From: Otatea glauca | Taxonomy: Eukaryota; Streptophyta; Magnoliopsida; Poales; Poaceae | DNA length: 64,000 bases | NCBI GenBank assembly: GCA_036346275.1 | Contig: CM070713.1 | Location: 78,298,382-78,362,381 of the forward strand | Reading direction: 5' to 3' | Shown: positions 25,681-36,803 of the stretch, one piece after another | How positions within the stretch are numbered: position 1 is the first letter of the stretch | Layout of the letters: each line of letters opens with the position of its first letter | The notes under the pieces: generated by a model | Told to the model about the DNA's origin: nothing | Seen by the model: the letters and a program-made list of their open reading frames with translations, nothing else | Databases searched by the model: none | Made by a program: the position numbers and the translations under genes

Positions 25681-26890
25681 AGAAAATGAAATCAATGCGA
25701 GGTTTACGTTATCGAACCCATGTCGAAAATCGTCCACGCATCTGTAGTAATTTTCATATAAAATCGATAGAAATCGAACGAAATTTAAATTGTAAAGTAC
25801 ACATTTTCATCGTAAATCGGTAGAAACCGAAAGAAATTCGTCGAAAAAAATATGGAAAACTATGAAAAAAAATTCCGGCGTGATCTTTTCTATATTTTAA
25901 GATATCAAGTTATAAAGTACACATTTTGCAATAATAGCACAACTATGAAAAAAATAGAAAAGTTTCGCATGGCTTTTGCTATATTTTAGATAATCTCAAG
26001 TTGTAAAATAGTTATTTAGCAATAATATCTCAACAAATAAAATTTTATTTCAATACCATTCACAAATCAATCCAACAAGTCCACAGCTCAATGTCCATGA
26101 CACATGACATTTGAAATCAACATTTCTCATTGAAAATAAATTTTCTCACTTCGCATAGTTTCATCACCCTTTCATTGTCACACGTATGCCATATTGAATT
26201 TATATGAACGCTATGTTAGTAAAAAACGAGTTGCAATAAAATAGAACATACTAATGTTCTATTATGTATATTCGGTTTTGCTCAAAAACATCTCAAAAAT
26301 TTTATGTCAGATGTCAAAAAACTATTAATACTAATTTTAGAGAACTTTGGATAAATTTGTCCAAATTTCACAAATTTTTTGAATTTGAATTTGAATTGGA
26401 CCGATTTAGTTTCTCGAGCTGGACCGGTATGGTCGAAAATCGATCGATTTTTGTAGATATTGTGAACCCTGGATAGCATAGCAGCTGTATAAATGGATTC
26501 GAACGTACGATGTTGGATGCTTGGTTTACGGGGTTGGAAGTAGACAGGCCATCTGGGCCGCCTCGTGCATCGGCCTATCGAGATTGGAGGAGATAGGTGT
26601 GCTCCCAACTGTCCAAGCGACGGTTGGTTTGAGCTGGTTGTTGTAAGCATGTACAACAATACAGACGATGTTTTATTTATAATATACTTTTATATTATTT
26701 ATAAATAAAATTAAAGATAACTCATATAATTGATTGTTAATATAGTTATATGTAATAGCCTCATATAATTAATAAGTTGTCTATATAATAGTATACACGA
26801 TAGAAAAATCGTTTATAAGACAGTCTATTAAAAAGCATATATCATCTCTCTCTTCTTCTTTTCTCTCTTTCACATCACCTAAAATAGCTG
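25681..26890. other. Repeat-like AT-rich spacer
   Basis: It contains the 'aaatcggtagaaaccgaaag'-type words related to 20740-21010. 26640-26820 has the look of an AT-rich MITE ('gtaagcatgtacaacaata'). No coding sequence was recognised. Confidence 0.3.
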
Positions 26891-27138
26891 CTCCCTCCTA
26901 TTCACAAAAACTTGTTGATTTGGGATGCGTGCGGTCAAACTTTTAAAATTTTAGATATCGATATCTTTTTAAATATTTAGATTGGATGCATAAAAATTAT
27001 GTGTAGATTCGTCTCGAAACATACTTTCATAATATTATAGGATTTTTCAAATATATTACGATAGAAATTAGTGATCAAAGTTGAATTTTAGGAACCGTGT
27101 TGATATCCAAAACAACAACTATTTGTGACCGAAGGGAG
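26891..27138. mobile_element. Stowaway-like MITE
   Basis: The ends form an imperfect inverted repeat: 'ctccctcctattcacaaaaa' on the left, and on the right the reverse complement of 'ctatttgtgaccgaagggag'. Inside are the phrases 'gtagattcgtctcgaaac' and 'tatattacgatagaaatta', which are typical of a very common grass MITE family. The TA target duplication is clear only on the right. Confidence 0.65.
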
Positions 27139-27180
27139 TATATGATATAGTTTTACAAATAACTGATATATATACCATTA

Positions 27181-27305
27181 CTAGTTCAGTGCCCATGCGT
27201 TGCAACGAAAAATAAATTGTTAACGAAACATAAAGGTTAAGCAATAACGAAAATTTTGCTACAAGATCAAACATCTATTTCTCTCGATTACAAAAGCACA
27301 AAAGT
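27181..27305 (-). mobile_element. Helitron-type 3' terminus (family A), minus orientation
   Basis: The reverse complement matches 2150-2271 along its length and stops at the same CTAG, here CTAG at 27181-27184. On the minus strand the end reads 'ttgcaacgcatgggcactga' followed by 'actag|t'. The element would extend rightwards towards the RIC gene; its 5' end was not found. Confidence 0.5.
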
Positions 27306-28089
27306 TAACCAAAGATTAGCAAGCCCGTAAGCCCCGCTCACCTCCGGTGCCTCGCAGAGGAGGCGGCCGCACCGCGGAGCGCGGGTACGGGTCCCAGATG
27401 TCGGGAAGTCCGGTCCAAGAAGTCGGGCTGCTATTGGTCCTACTCCTCCGCGTCCCCGCCTTCTCTTCCGCTGCGGCGGTAACCTCGAGGAGCCTGCATG
27501 CAGCACGAGAGATCAAAGAGGCATGCGGCGTAGAGCGGCAGCGAGCAAGGCCACGACGGCGCCGCCCATCTCCGTTAAATCTCTTTGTCGCGGGTGGCAT
27601 GAGGAGTAAAAGGTGGTCAGACGGAGCGAAAATGAAGCATTGTTTTTTTAGACGATCCGTTTTTTCTGCAGTGTTTGTTTTTATAGACGTGGGTTGGAGG
27701 TAGAGAGCGGATCATCACAAACTTCAAATTAGAAGTAAGTAGAGATAGAGATACACGCACTAAATTGAACGGGCCACGTGACGAACCTATACACGGACAC
27801 CTCCAGATGACAATCCGCAGCAGGTGTATTGGGTGCCTCAACGTGCACGTTGTGCCGAGCGATATTCATCGATCACTGGTCAAGCACACGGATTTTTGAA
27901 AGTTATTATGTATGACATGACAATTATGATTTATGAGTATGCCATCAATTCGATAAGACGTGCTAAACATACGATTACGAAAACGAATTCTCGGAACGGA
28001 AGCCTTGTGTTCCAGAGCCCAAACGAAAACCACTCGTATTGCAGCAGCTGCCGCGCGGCAAAGCAGTGACACCCACTTCCTCCTCCGCC
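27306..28089. other. GC-rich spacer and RIC 3' flank
   Basis: 27310-27600 is GC-rich and open on both strands without a recognised domain. It may be cargo of the transposon whose end is at 27181. 27840-28089 should include the RIC 3' UTR. Confidence 0.3.
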
Positions 28090-29332
28090 TTAGAAGCACT
28101 TGCCGTCGTCCTCCGCCGCGACCGACCTCGCCGCCTCTGCCTCCGCCGCGGGGCCGCACCCGCCGCCGCCGGAGGACGGCTTCGACCGCCCCGACGAGGT
28201 GCCCCCAGACGCCCTCGGCTTCCTCCGTCGCTGCTTCGGCGCCGCCGCCGCGGCCTCCCCCTCGCAACCCTCCGCCTTGGCCTGCCGCCGCGACCCCTCG
28301 CCGCCGCCTTCGCGCCGCTTCGCCTCGCTGCCCCCCGATCCCTTCCCCCTCGTCCTCCGCGGTCGCTCCGCCCTGCTCCCTCCAACTCCCCCGAGATGCG
28401 ACGGCTGCTCCGCCCTGTCCCCTACTCCTCCCCCGGGCTGCGACGGTTCCGGCTCGCCGCCTCCGGGCGCTCCCGGCGGAGACTTGAACTCGTTCATCTG
28501 CAACCAATCGGTCGGACCCGTCAGATGGAGATCGAACGGCTCAGGAGCGTGCGAAATGAAACGCGATCGGAGTGGAATGACGACGAATGCAGTTACCCAG
28601 CTGGGCGCGGTGACGGAGGCGCTGTCCCAGCCGATGTGCGCGACGTGCTTCACGTCCGTGGGGTTCCCGATCTCCATCTCCGGCTCCTTCGCATCTGCAA
28701 ACAGCCCCCGCGCGCGCGAACACAACGAACAAGGTACACGCATCTCACAACACCATCCTATAACATTGGATTCTTACTGCATTTTGTTTTGCATTGATGG
28801 GAAGTAGGCAGCTTTTGAAATTTTGAAGAGCAGTGCTTCAATGCTTTCCCTTCTAATACAAGTTGCGCAAATTTTAAAACAAGCGAAGGGTAAGTAATCT
28901 CTATTTACCCTTTATTAATGCTTTAATATTTGTGCAACTTTAAAAAAAAAACAGCATTGAAGCACCTCTCAATTTTGAATGATGCAATCTGGTTGGCCAC
29001 AGTTAAAAGTTCTACACATAATTATGAAGTATGCTATGAACATTGTTGTGGTGAACTGGTGATTGGGTTTTTTTTTTACATAAAAAGGTAGAGAGTTCTC
29101 TACCTTATGACCATTATATTGAAATGGCAGTCAAAGGTTGTTACAACGCCAATGGCCTTAAAAAGGTTTAAATTGACATTAAAATAGGGAAAATATGGGA
29201 ATGAAAAAGGAAATGAAAATGATCGGGTTGCTTGTGAGTGGTTAGAAATCTAAATTTTAGAATGGTGTTAGGTATGTAGTGCGTACCGAAAATTTGGGAG
29301 ATGTATCGGAGGCCCTTGAGAAGGCCCTTCAT
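28090..29332 (-). CDS. ROP-interactive CRIB-motif (RIC) protein, 3 exons, 183 aa
   Basis: Exons are 29287-29332, 28597-28694 and 28090-28497 (46+98+408 nt). The ATG at 29332 opens 'MKGLLKGLRYISQIF', the conserved N-terminus of RIC10/11-like proteins. Exon 2 holds the CRIB motif at residues 24-39, 'IGNPTDVKHVAHIGWD', which binds active (GTP-form) ROP/RAC small GTPases at the plasma membrane. 'APSW|MNEFK' is rebuilt across intron 2. The C-terminal 135 residues are Gly/Arg/Ser-rich, low complexity and GC-rich, ending 'EDDGKCF'. RIC proteins act as scaffolds between ROPs and actin, microtubules or calcium. The frame stays open 33 codons upstream of the ATG as far as an AG acceptor-like site at about 29425, so a longer isoform with an extra 5' exon is possible. 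Confidence 0.85.
28833..28965. mobile_element. Small inverted-repeat element in RIC intron 1
   Basis: 'gtgcttcaatgct' at 28833-28845 is the exact reverse complement of 'agcattgaagcac' at 28953-28965. The ends of the intervening sequence are also partly complementary ('gttgcgcaaattttaaa' / 'ttgtgcaactttaaa'). A 133-bp foldback of this kind fits a MITE, although no target duplication was identified. Confidence 0.6.
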
Positions 29333-29432
29333 CTTAGGTTCCACAGGCGGCTCCCCGCCCGTGGTGCCCTGCGAGGAATCCACCACTTGAATCTTTGTGT
29401 CCTCCACCTCTTCTCTTGATCTAGCCTTCACA

Positions 29433-31106
29433 AGTAAGTTAGGACGTTAAGAGAAGAAATATTGTTTCAAATCAAAAGGAGGAATCAACAATTCTGCATA
29501 TGTTTCGACCGTGGATGAATAAGACCCAATGTCGTTGTCCAGAAGTTTGTATGTGCAAACATGAAATATGATGCAATCTTTTGAATTACCCAACATCATA
29601 AACAGAAGCAACTCCTCAAAAGAAAATGGCCAATCGTTCATCTGAAAGTTTTCTTTAGAATACAATGATGGCAACTGATGATGTTATAGATCAGGGCTTT
29701 GCTACCAATGTTGGGTAAGATTATATCTACCCACCATGTAGGATTGAAGCCAGATAATGAGTATAAAACCATAAAATGATTTAGCGGAAGTCTCATATTT
29801 AAACAATGCATCCATTCTTTTCCACATTTTTGTGGTTCAATTTCTATTTCACACACACAGCACACAAGAGTTGGAGAAAATAATTATAATCCAATTGAAT
29901 CAGGTTCACATACCTTAGGAAGCAATATTCAGGGAGCAACAAAGTTCATCGACAAAATTTCATCTTCTTGGTGACATCTCCATTGTGGTTTCGACAATCT
30001 CTTGACCTCCTATTCCTGCATGATCTGTCACAAACTAGCAGAATTGCAATCCCTCCCAATGCTCCAAGAGGAGCAGGCCTAGATTTCCTCTTCCTAGTTG
30101 GAGAAATGGAAGGACACAAAGTTTGTTGCCTCAATCTATTTATAGTGAACTATTTTTGGTCTAGGTTCCCTTTGGTTGCCGACATACACTAGTTTGTGAG
30201 GCCCTGGTTCTATTTAACTGGTCTGCAGCGCAAATGGCGGGAATGGGAAGCTCAGAAAAACGAGGGATCCTTTAGGTAGGAAGTCCGGCAGGCTCTCGAT
30301 TTACAGCCTCTTGTTTTAACCATTTTGCGCCGTATCTCATGTTCTTACTAATGTTAAAACCAGCGTTACAGGTAAAGTTTGTACTGAAATTTTAGTTCAA
30401 TTCAGTCGCGTAAAATGATATAATACCTGGTGTCAATTGGCATGTACTGGTCGCTGAGGCCCATGCCCTTGATAAACGCAAATGGGAAACAACTAGATAA
30501 ACCATGTCCCTTTTGATAGCTACATAGGAAGTACGATGATCGCAGGTTTCTTCATTTTCCCGTCTTCTTCGAGATCAAGATTTAGGCCTGACTAAGTTTT
30601 CTAGTTAGCCCAATCGTTTGACATTGGGATTCACTTGCAAATTTCTAGTTCACCTGTCCAAACATTGAAAGCTAAAGAATCATAAGAAAAATTGACTCGA
30701 GAAAATGCAAAAATATGATTCCCAAAAGAAATCTTCATACACGTCTCGGCTCATGCACCGCTGATTGGAATCTAATAATTGATTTGCCTTTTCTCCGTAT
30801 CTCAATGTATTGTTCAAACAAGGTGAACAAACTTGTTTGTATCATGACGACTAGCAAAAAAGAATCATGAGGCTTTATTGCATTATAGCTCTAATGATAT
30901 CAAACATTTCATGCTGTACCTTTACAAGATTGGCATTTGTCTCCTTTTGTGCAAATGCAATATTACAAAGTGGATCAAAGAATTACAGAATACATACACA
31001 TATCAAGAATGAAAAATGTTCTGTGATACAGCTGCTTCTCCAATTCACAAAACGCCCAATCGAATATTGTTGCTAATAATGTATTACTGTGAAGCCTTAC
31101 ACATCG
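29433..31106. other. RIC 5' region and TBC 3' flank, with unassigned minus-strand open stretches
   Basis: Minus-strand open frames at 29447-29674 and 29638-29865 have protein-like composition ('FSFEELLLFMMLGN', 'HFMVLYSLSGFNPTWW') but fall in different frames with no clean splice. They may be the remnant of an unrecognised gene or RIC 5' leader exons. The part next to 31106 is TBC 3' UTR. No RNA gene was seen. Confidence 0.3.
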
Positions 31107-34100
31107 CTACGATGCTTTTACCTGCAATTTTGGAAAGCACAGGTTCTTTAGTTGACTCTTGAGTGTGCCTAAGGTTATATGAATTAACAGAAAACTCACT
31201 GTGTTTAGGTACTTCTCATGAATCTTCAATGCCCCTCTGCATGCCTGTTTTGCATCCAGACTTCCAGTGATATCATTCAAGATCTGTTAGCAGGGGACAA
31301 ACATCATATAAACAACATAAATTTCAATCATCACACACACACACACACACACAGAGAGAGAGCCAGACCTTGACAACATCGTCTAGACCTTTTGCGTCAT
31401 TCAGTAACCTCTTGTTTTTAGCCTCTAGGACACTAGCTACAACAAAGACAGACAGAGGGATCTGTTCATCTTTCTTAGCCGCCTGCAAGTTTTTCCGTTC
31501 AAATTTTCCACACTGTTTGAGGGCATTTTCATCTTTTGTGTTCGCGTTAGTCGTGCCAGTGTCACTCTCCAACATCGAAAAGAGACTTGGATTGTACTCC
31601 ATAGACCACATGAGCTGCAAGATTTCAATGATCAAGAAAATGATGACCTTGTAGCCATGAAGGCCTTCATGAAGAAACCAAAAACTAATTACTATTAACA
31701 ATCGGTATTAGATTATAAGTATACCAGATATAAATTGTCATTGCGGTTATTTGGATACTGGTGAGATACAGATTGAATTGGCAAGAAAACTAATTTAATG
31801 CACAGGCAATTAACACATCTGCAAGTTAATTATGCAACATAGTCAAGAAAGCTTACCTCCCAAAGGTACATTGTGTCTACGAAAGAGAACTCCCTGCGGA
31901 AAAGAACCATCAGCATACGAAAGGCAAATAAGTATTCCCCTCCATCAAGATTTTCTGCATAAATGATTGTTTCCATCAGGGAATACAAAATTTCAACTTA
32001 TTGTTCAAAAACTGAGCAAGCAAGGGCATTGCTTTCTTTGAGCAGCCTAATGAACAATGTTTAGCTCCAAACAACTCTACCTAAATGCTCATGTAGCTTT
32101 GGATCGACGGCTTTCATTATGGATGACAAGGTGGTCAGTTGAGATCGAACTCCAATGGAAGTAGATGTACTCTTGAAATTTCCTCGCTGCATATTTAGAA
32201 GGTAAAATACCCAAGCTTTCAGTATTTGTAGAAACAATAATGAAGACAGATACCACATGCACCAGAATATCTATTTTACTTCGGAAGTACAAAAGCTCAA
32301 CAAAGCAGGTCACAGTTTGTGTGTGTGTGTGTTCCGTCCTATATCAAATAGCTGCGATTTTTTTGGCCAATTCTTGGCTAAATCCCAGATGACCAATTTC
32401 ATGACCGAACACGAATTGGTAAGGCAAACTTTGGTACAAAACAAAATACACCATTGTCTCTGCAAGTAACACAGAACTGGCACTTATGAACAATTGAGCA
32501 TGAAACAGTCTGGTATGCTTTGAATGCCACATTGAATTCATTAACATGTTCATAGTTTTTTTTTATTTCATTTATGCACGAGATGGTTTCTTTTAGGTTT
32601 GCCAAATCAATGAATGCTTGTCCTAAGTGAAATCTTTTGTTTTAGAGCAAGATGCTACATGAAATCAGCCAATAAGGTGAGCTAGAAATAACAATAGAGG
32701 CCTAAGACTCAAGAGTTCAGATTGACCGGTTCTAAAATTATGCAAGCATATATGCACAAAATGATTTACTACCAGGCTAACTGGTGTATCTTGCAGCAAT
32801 GATCTTGACTTTTTTTTTGTTCACTGCAGGGTTTAACTGCACTTGTACACAGTATATTTATAGCTTTTTAATTTTGTAATGTTATATGCAGAAGATTAAA
32901 TTGAAATCTTATGCTATCATTACCATACGTGTAGCAATGATTTGCTACCAGGCTAACTGGTGTATTTTGCAGCAATGATCTTGACTTCTTTTTGTTCACT
33001 GCAAGGTTTAACTGCAGTTGTACACAGTATATTTATAGCCTTTTAATTTTATAATGTTATATGTAGAAGTTTAAATTGAAACCTTATGCTATCATTACCG
33101 TACGTGTAGCATGCAATGCCTAAGCAATGTAAGCAGTAAGGAATCCACATATTTATTTGGTGAATATAAGGACAAGGATGTAAAGGTGCTTACCACCCTG
33201 CGCATCAGTCGCTCAAAGCACCAAAAAGCGTCCGCTTCATGTTCCAAAAGGATTGATATTGGTGAACAGAGATCACTCATTCCTGTTTGTACATAAGAGG
33301 GTTTAACAAATTTACCCAACAAAACATTTAGCAAACTGACACGATTAAGCATTCCTTTTCTTTTTACTAAGCTTAGATTTGCAGAAAAAGATCAGTTTTG
33401 CTTCAACAACCCACCCTGACAATAACCAATGTCCATGTCAACCCATGAGTACACTGCAAGAATGTCCCACAGCCGTGCTAAATTCTCTTGGCTCTCGTAA
33501 TAAACTAGTGCACGGTCGGTACGATTAACATCAAGACCTACAATTGAATAGTGAAAGAATCAGATAAACGAAAAGTTGAAACAATATATGCCTACTGTTC
33601 CTTCCTTTACATACGGGGCAAATCATCAATGGTACAAGTAAATAAGGGCAAATCATCAATTTTTCCTTACATACAAGGGATGGTGAAAACAGAGGCAACA
33701 GTGCCTACCAATTTGGTGCAGAGTAAGTTTCCACTGAATAACTTCTTTTGGGAGTGGTTCATCATTGGTTTGTTGTTCTGCACCCACTGAAGAAAGCCTT
33801 GCCCCTCCATTTGAGTTAGGATCCTGGATAGGCTGGCCATCTTCTGTTATGACAGGCATAGTGAGTACCCTTCCGCTACCAACTGTTGTGTCCATTTCTC
33901 GGCACTTTGTTTTCAGTTTCTCATATTCTAACCTATCAACATATGAAAGTCAGTATATTCCTTATCTCGTGTACATGATCTAGATAACTTTCTGATAAGC
34001 AACATAAAGCAATGCTGGACTTCCTGAAGAATAAAACAGCGTTGCTATGATGCAGAATAACATGTGCCAAAATTTTCATATTTCACAACCCAAAGATTTT

Positions 34101-35843
34101 CATATTTCACAACCCAGCCTTTCAACTAGTTGGAAGTTGGAAATACAATTGCTCCAATGCGTATCCTTGTACACTACTTTTAATTTCACAAGAAAACTCT
34201 GCATCTCTAAACCACTTAAGATTTATTCAAGCAGTTACATTTCTCAGTTAAACAAAGTATGATAGCATATGTTTAGACCACTTAGTTATTGCTTGAGCTG
34301 CCATCTTGCATCAAACTTGCAGCAAAAAGGACCAGCCAAACAAGGGGTGAGCACCTTTCCTAGGTGATATAAATGATGTATTGTAATAGAAACTGAAAAC
34401 TTTTTTGAAAACCACAACAGAAACTGAAAACTTAAAATGAATATACACGATCAGACCCCAAAGAGGAATATGTGATGAAAAAAAGAACCTTCGCTGCTGT
34501 CGCAATTGGTTGCTTTGTTCAGTAGTGCTTTTAGGGTCATAACAACCCAGCAAAAACTCCCAAACTTCTCCTTTGATGGTTGGGTGGACACCCTGTTTAC
34601 ACAACCAAAATAAAGACTGTGTCCTGGCTCAGTCAAAGAGACATAACACATAGTAGCGGTAAAAGGCCCTAAGGGTTACCCAACAGATGGGGAAAAAAGA
34701 GCATGGTTATCGAGGAGAAAAACTGGAGGGTGGAAAAGGAAAATAAGCATGATGAGAAGGAATGTACAAGGGACTCCAAAAAAAGTGTTACTGATTAGAA
34801 TAGATGGAGTAACCCTCTCACAGATGTTATAGTTAAGGTTTTTTAAACAATCATGGTTTAGATTTTGCCCATCAAATCTTGTATCAAATTACGTGAACAA
34901 ATTAATAAAGTCAATTTTTTTTGAAAGATCAAATAAAGTCAAAATATTAAAACATGTGCTATACAAACTTCATTTTGCGTAAATTATCCTTGACCATATG
35001 TAGTTACGAACTACTTTAACGAGAAATAGCTGTCATGAATCTGGCTTGGAGCCCTAAATGAGAGTTTTACTGTTACACAGAATACATGGCATTCTCTTAG
35101 CGTGAAGATACATATCGTTTAACTAGGCTTTTGGTCATGAATCTGGAGAAAAATATAACTTACCCCACGTTGAACTCTTTTGAGCATTCCAGCTATGTCC
35201 AGGCAACCTTCCTCATTGAGGAGCAACTTCCATCTCTTCGGACTTAGCGTTCGGCCAGGCTGCAAAAGGGGGCAGAAAACAAAAAAGCGACAACAAAACT
35301 AGTCAATGCATTTGCTGATCAATACATGACAGTCACTAACCTCTATAACTAATCAGCATTCCTCGATGCCTTAGCTCAGCAATTCGATCTGAGATTAAAG
35401 AAAAGATGGGTTTTTTTATTACAAATGCCAAATTTTGTGTTTTGAGATTTCATCTAGAATCCATAGATTGAGCCTCGGGCTTCTGTTCTGATTATCAGTT
35501 ATTACCCCGACTAATTTATACTCGCTGCTACCTCCAATCTGAACACTCCCATGTCTCACTAGATTGGTTCGTCGTTTGAATCCATTTTGTCGTTTCAGTT
35601 CGTTCAGTAACAGTACTTGTCGAAATTAGATCCCATCTCTAAGGAATAGCATAACAGCGCAAGATCGGCACTATCGAAATGGGAATGCAAATCAGATTTG
35701 AGAATTATAAGAATTACCCGGGGCTTGAAGCGCGTCTTGGGGGCGTCGTCCCGGCACTCGGGGCGGATGGGGTAGACGGTGTCCGGGTCGATCTGCATCT
35801 CCGGATCGTTGTAGCAGCACGCCATGAACATCATCTTGTTCAT
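31107..35843 (-). CDS. TBC-domain Rab GTPase-activating protein, 11 exons, 436 aa
   Basis: Exons are 35718-35843, 35164-35259, 34489-34592, 33709-33932, 33415-33537, 33194-33282, 32081-32186, 31857-31954, 31369-31614, 31200-31283 and 31107-31121. All junctions are GT-AG and the 1311-nt frame closes. The TBC domain runs from about residue 70 ('RGVHPTIKGEVWEFLLGCYD') to about 410. Both catalytic fingers are intact: the IxxDxxR arginine finger 'IGLDVNR' (Arg189) and the YxQ glutamine finger 'YCQG' (Gln224). Also seen are 'EHEADAFWCFERLM', 'KAVDPKLHEHL', 'FRREFSFVDTMYLWE' and 'LGLDDVVK'-like helices. Such proteins switch off Rab GTPases in membrane traffic. The Ser/Thr/Lys-rich insert at about residues 335-378 is poorly conserved. 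The last exon is only 15 nt. The start is the first ATG with the family N-terminus; the open frame upstream lacks an ATG. Confidence 0.93.
31332..31361. repeat. (CA)n(GA)n microsatellite in TBC intron 9
   Basis: About ten CA units are followed by GA units just inside the donor side of the intron after exon 9. It is likely polymorphic. Confidence 0.9.
32762..33109. repeat. Tandem duplication of about 176 bp in TBC intron 6
   Basis: Copy 1 (32762-32937) and copy 2 (32938-33109) share 'taccaggctaactggtgtat', 'gcagcaatgatcttgact', 'ttgtacacagtatattta' and 'tatcattacc.tacgtgtag'. They differ at roughly a dozen sites and small indels. The duplication is wholly intronic and leaves the splice sites of exons 6 and 7 intact. 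Confidence 0.9.
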
Positions 35844-36160
35844 TTTGCTTGCCCAAATCGAACCACGCAAAGAAGCAAGCAAGAATCAAGGACACCAACT
35901 ATATAGCTCGTGTGGGATCCCAACCAGGAACGAATCAGGAATCTATCTCCCTCTCCTCCTTTCTTTCTTGATTTGATGTGTGTTCTCCGAGAGCCTTGGT
36001 GAAATCGAGAGAGAGAGAGAGAGAGGGAGAGGGGATGGGAGGTGGTGTAACGGCTAAATTTGGTTGGGTCGGGAGGAGAGGGAGAGAAGGGAGGAGAGAG
36101 AAGGGAGGAGAGAGACGGGAGAGAACGACAAGCACAGCTGCTTAGTTCTATCAGGACGTG
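35844..36160 (-). promoter_or_regulatory. TBC gene 5' UTR and core promoter region
   Basis: Upstream of the ATG, on the gene strand, is a CT-rich tract (GA repeat on the plus strand at 36007-36026) and further 'ggagagagaagggag' runs to 36120. Pyrimidine patches of this kind are common at rice transcription starts. No clear TATA box was seen. Confidence 0.45.
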
Positions 36161-36803
36161 CCGTGAGCTTTGTACGGATATTGCCGGACCCAGCTGGTCG
36201 TATCTTTGGAATAATAGATCAAATGCTCTTACTTAAATGTTAATGATCATTTATCTTATGATGTTTTATTAATATATGAATCCTAATCAATTGCATTAAG
36301 TAAAATAGGATAAAGGATCAATTCTCTCTATATCTTTCTCGTTCGATCTGCGCTCCTCACAGAGAATTGTTCAACTCTTAAGGAGATGAACTGTACTTGG
36401 TTGCTCTTTCTTTTTTATACGCTAGTGTTCTAGGATGGGATGGTTTGGAGAAATAGGAAACTCGTTGTTTGTCGCCTGTACTGTTTTGCTGATTAGGGAG
36501 TTTACTGTTGAGGCTGCACTATTTAAAGGGTTTGTTAGCTTATTCATTTGCAAACCGTTGGTCAGTTTATTCTATAATAAATCTCAGTTAGTTTATCTGA
36601 TTTTTTTCCTCCTTATAATAGTAGGCACAACTACTTCTGGATTTTGGAATATTTGCTCCTCTTCTTTTATTACTTGGATAGCACAGAGACGTGCGTGCCT
36701 GATTTTCGGAACAACATGCAACTGAAGTTTCGAGACCGGCAAACCGCTTCTCTGGTAAGTACCTACAATGGCAGAGACATCTACGATCTATATACTCCTT
36801 CAC
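36161..36803. other. Intergenic, no gene seen
   Basis: AT-rich spacer. A 96-codon open frame at 36435-36725 is hydrophobic but shows no family signature and is not called. Confidence 0.35.

Noticed and set aside
27960..28807. Long plus-strand open frames opposite the RIC gene
   Set aside because: They are antisense shadows of the GC-rich RIC exon 3. The minus strand has the CRIB motif, correct splice sites and a natural stop.
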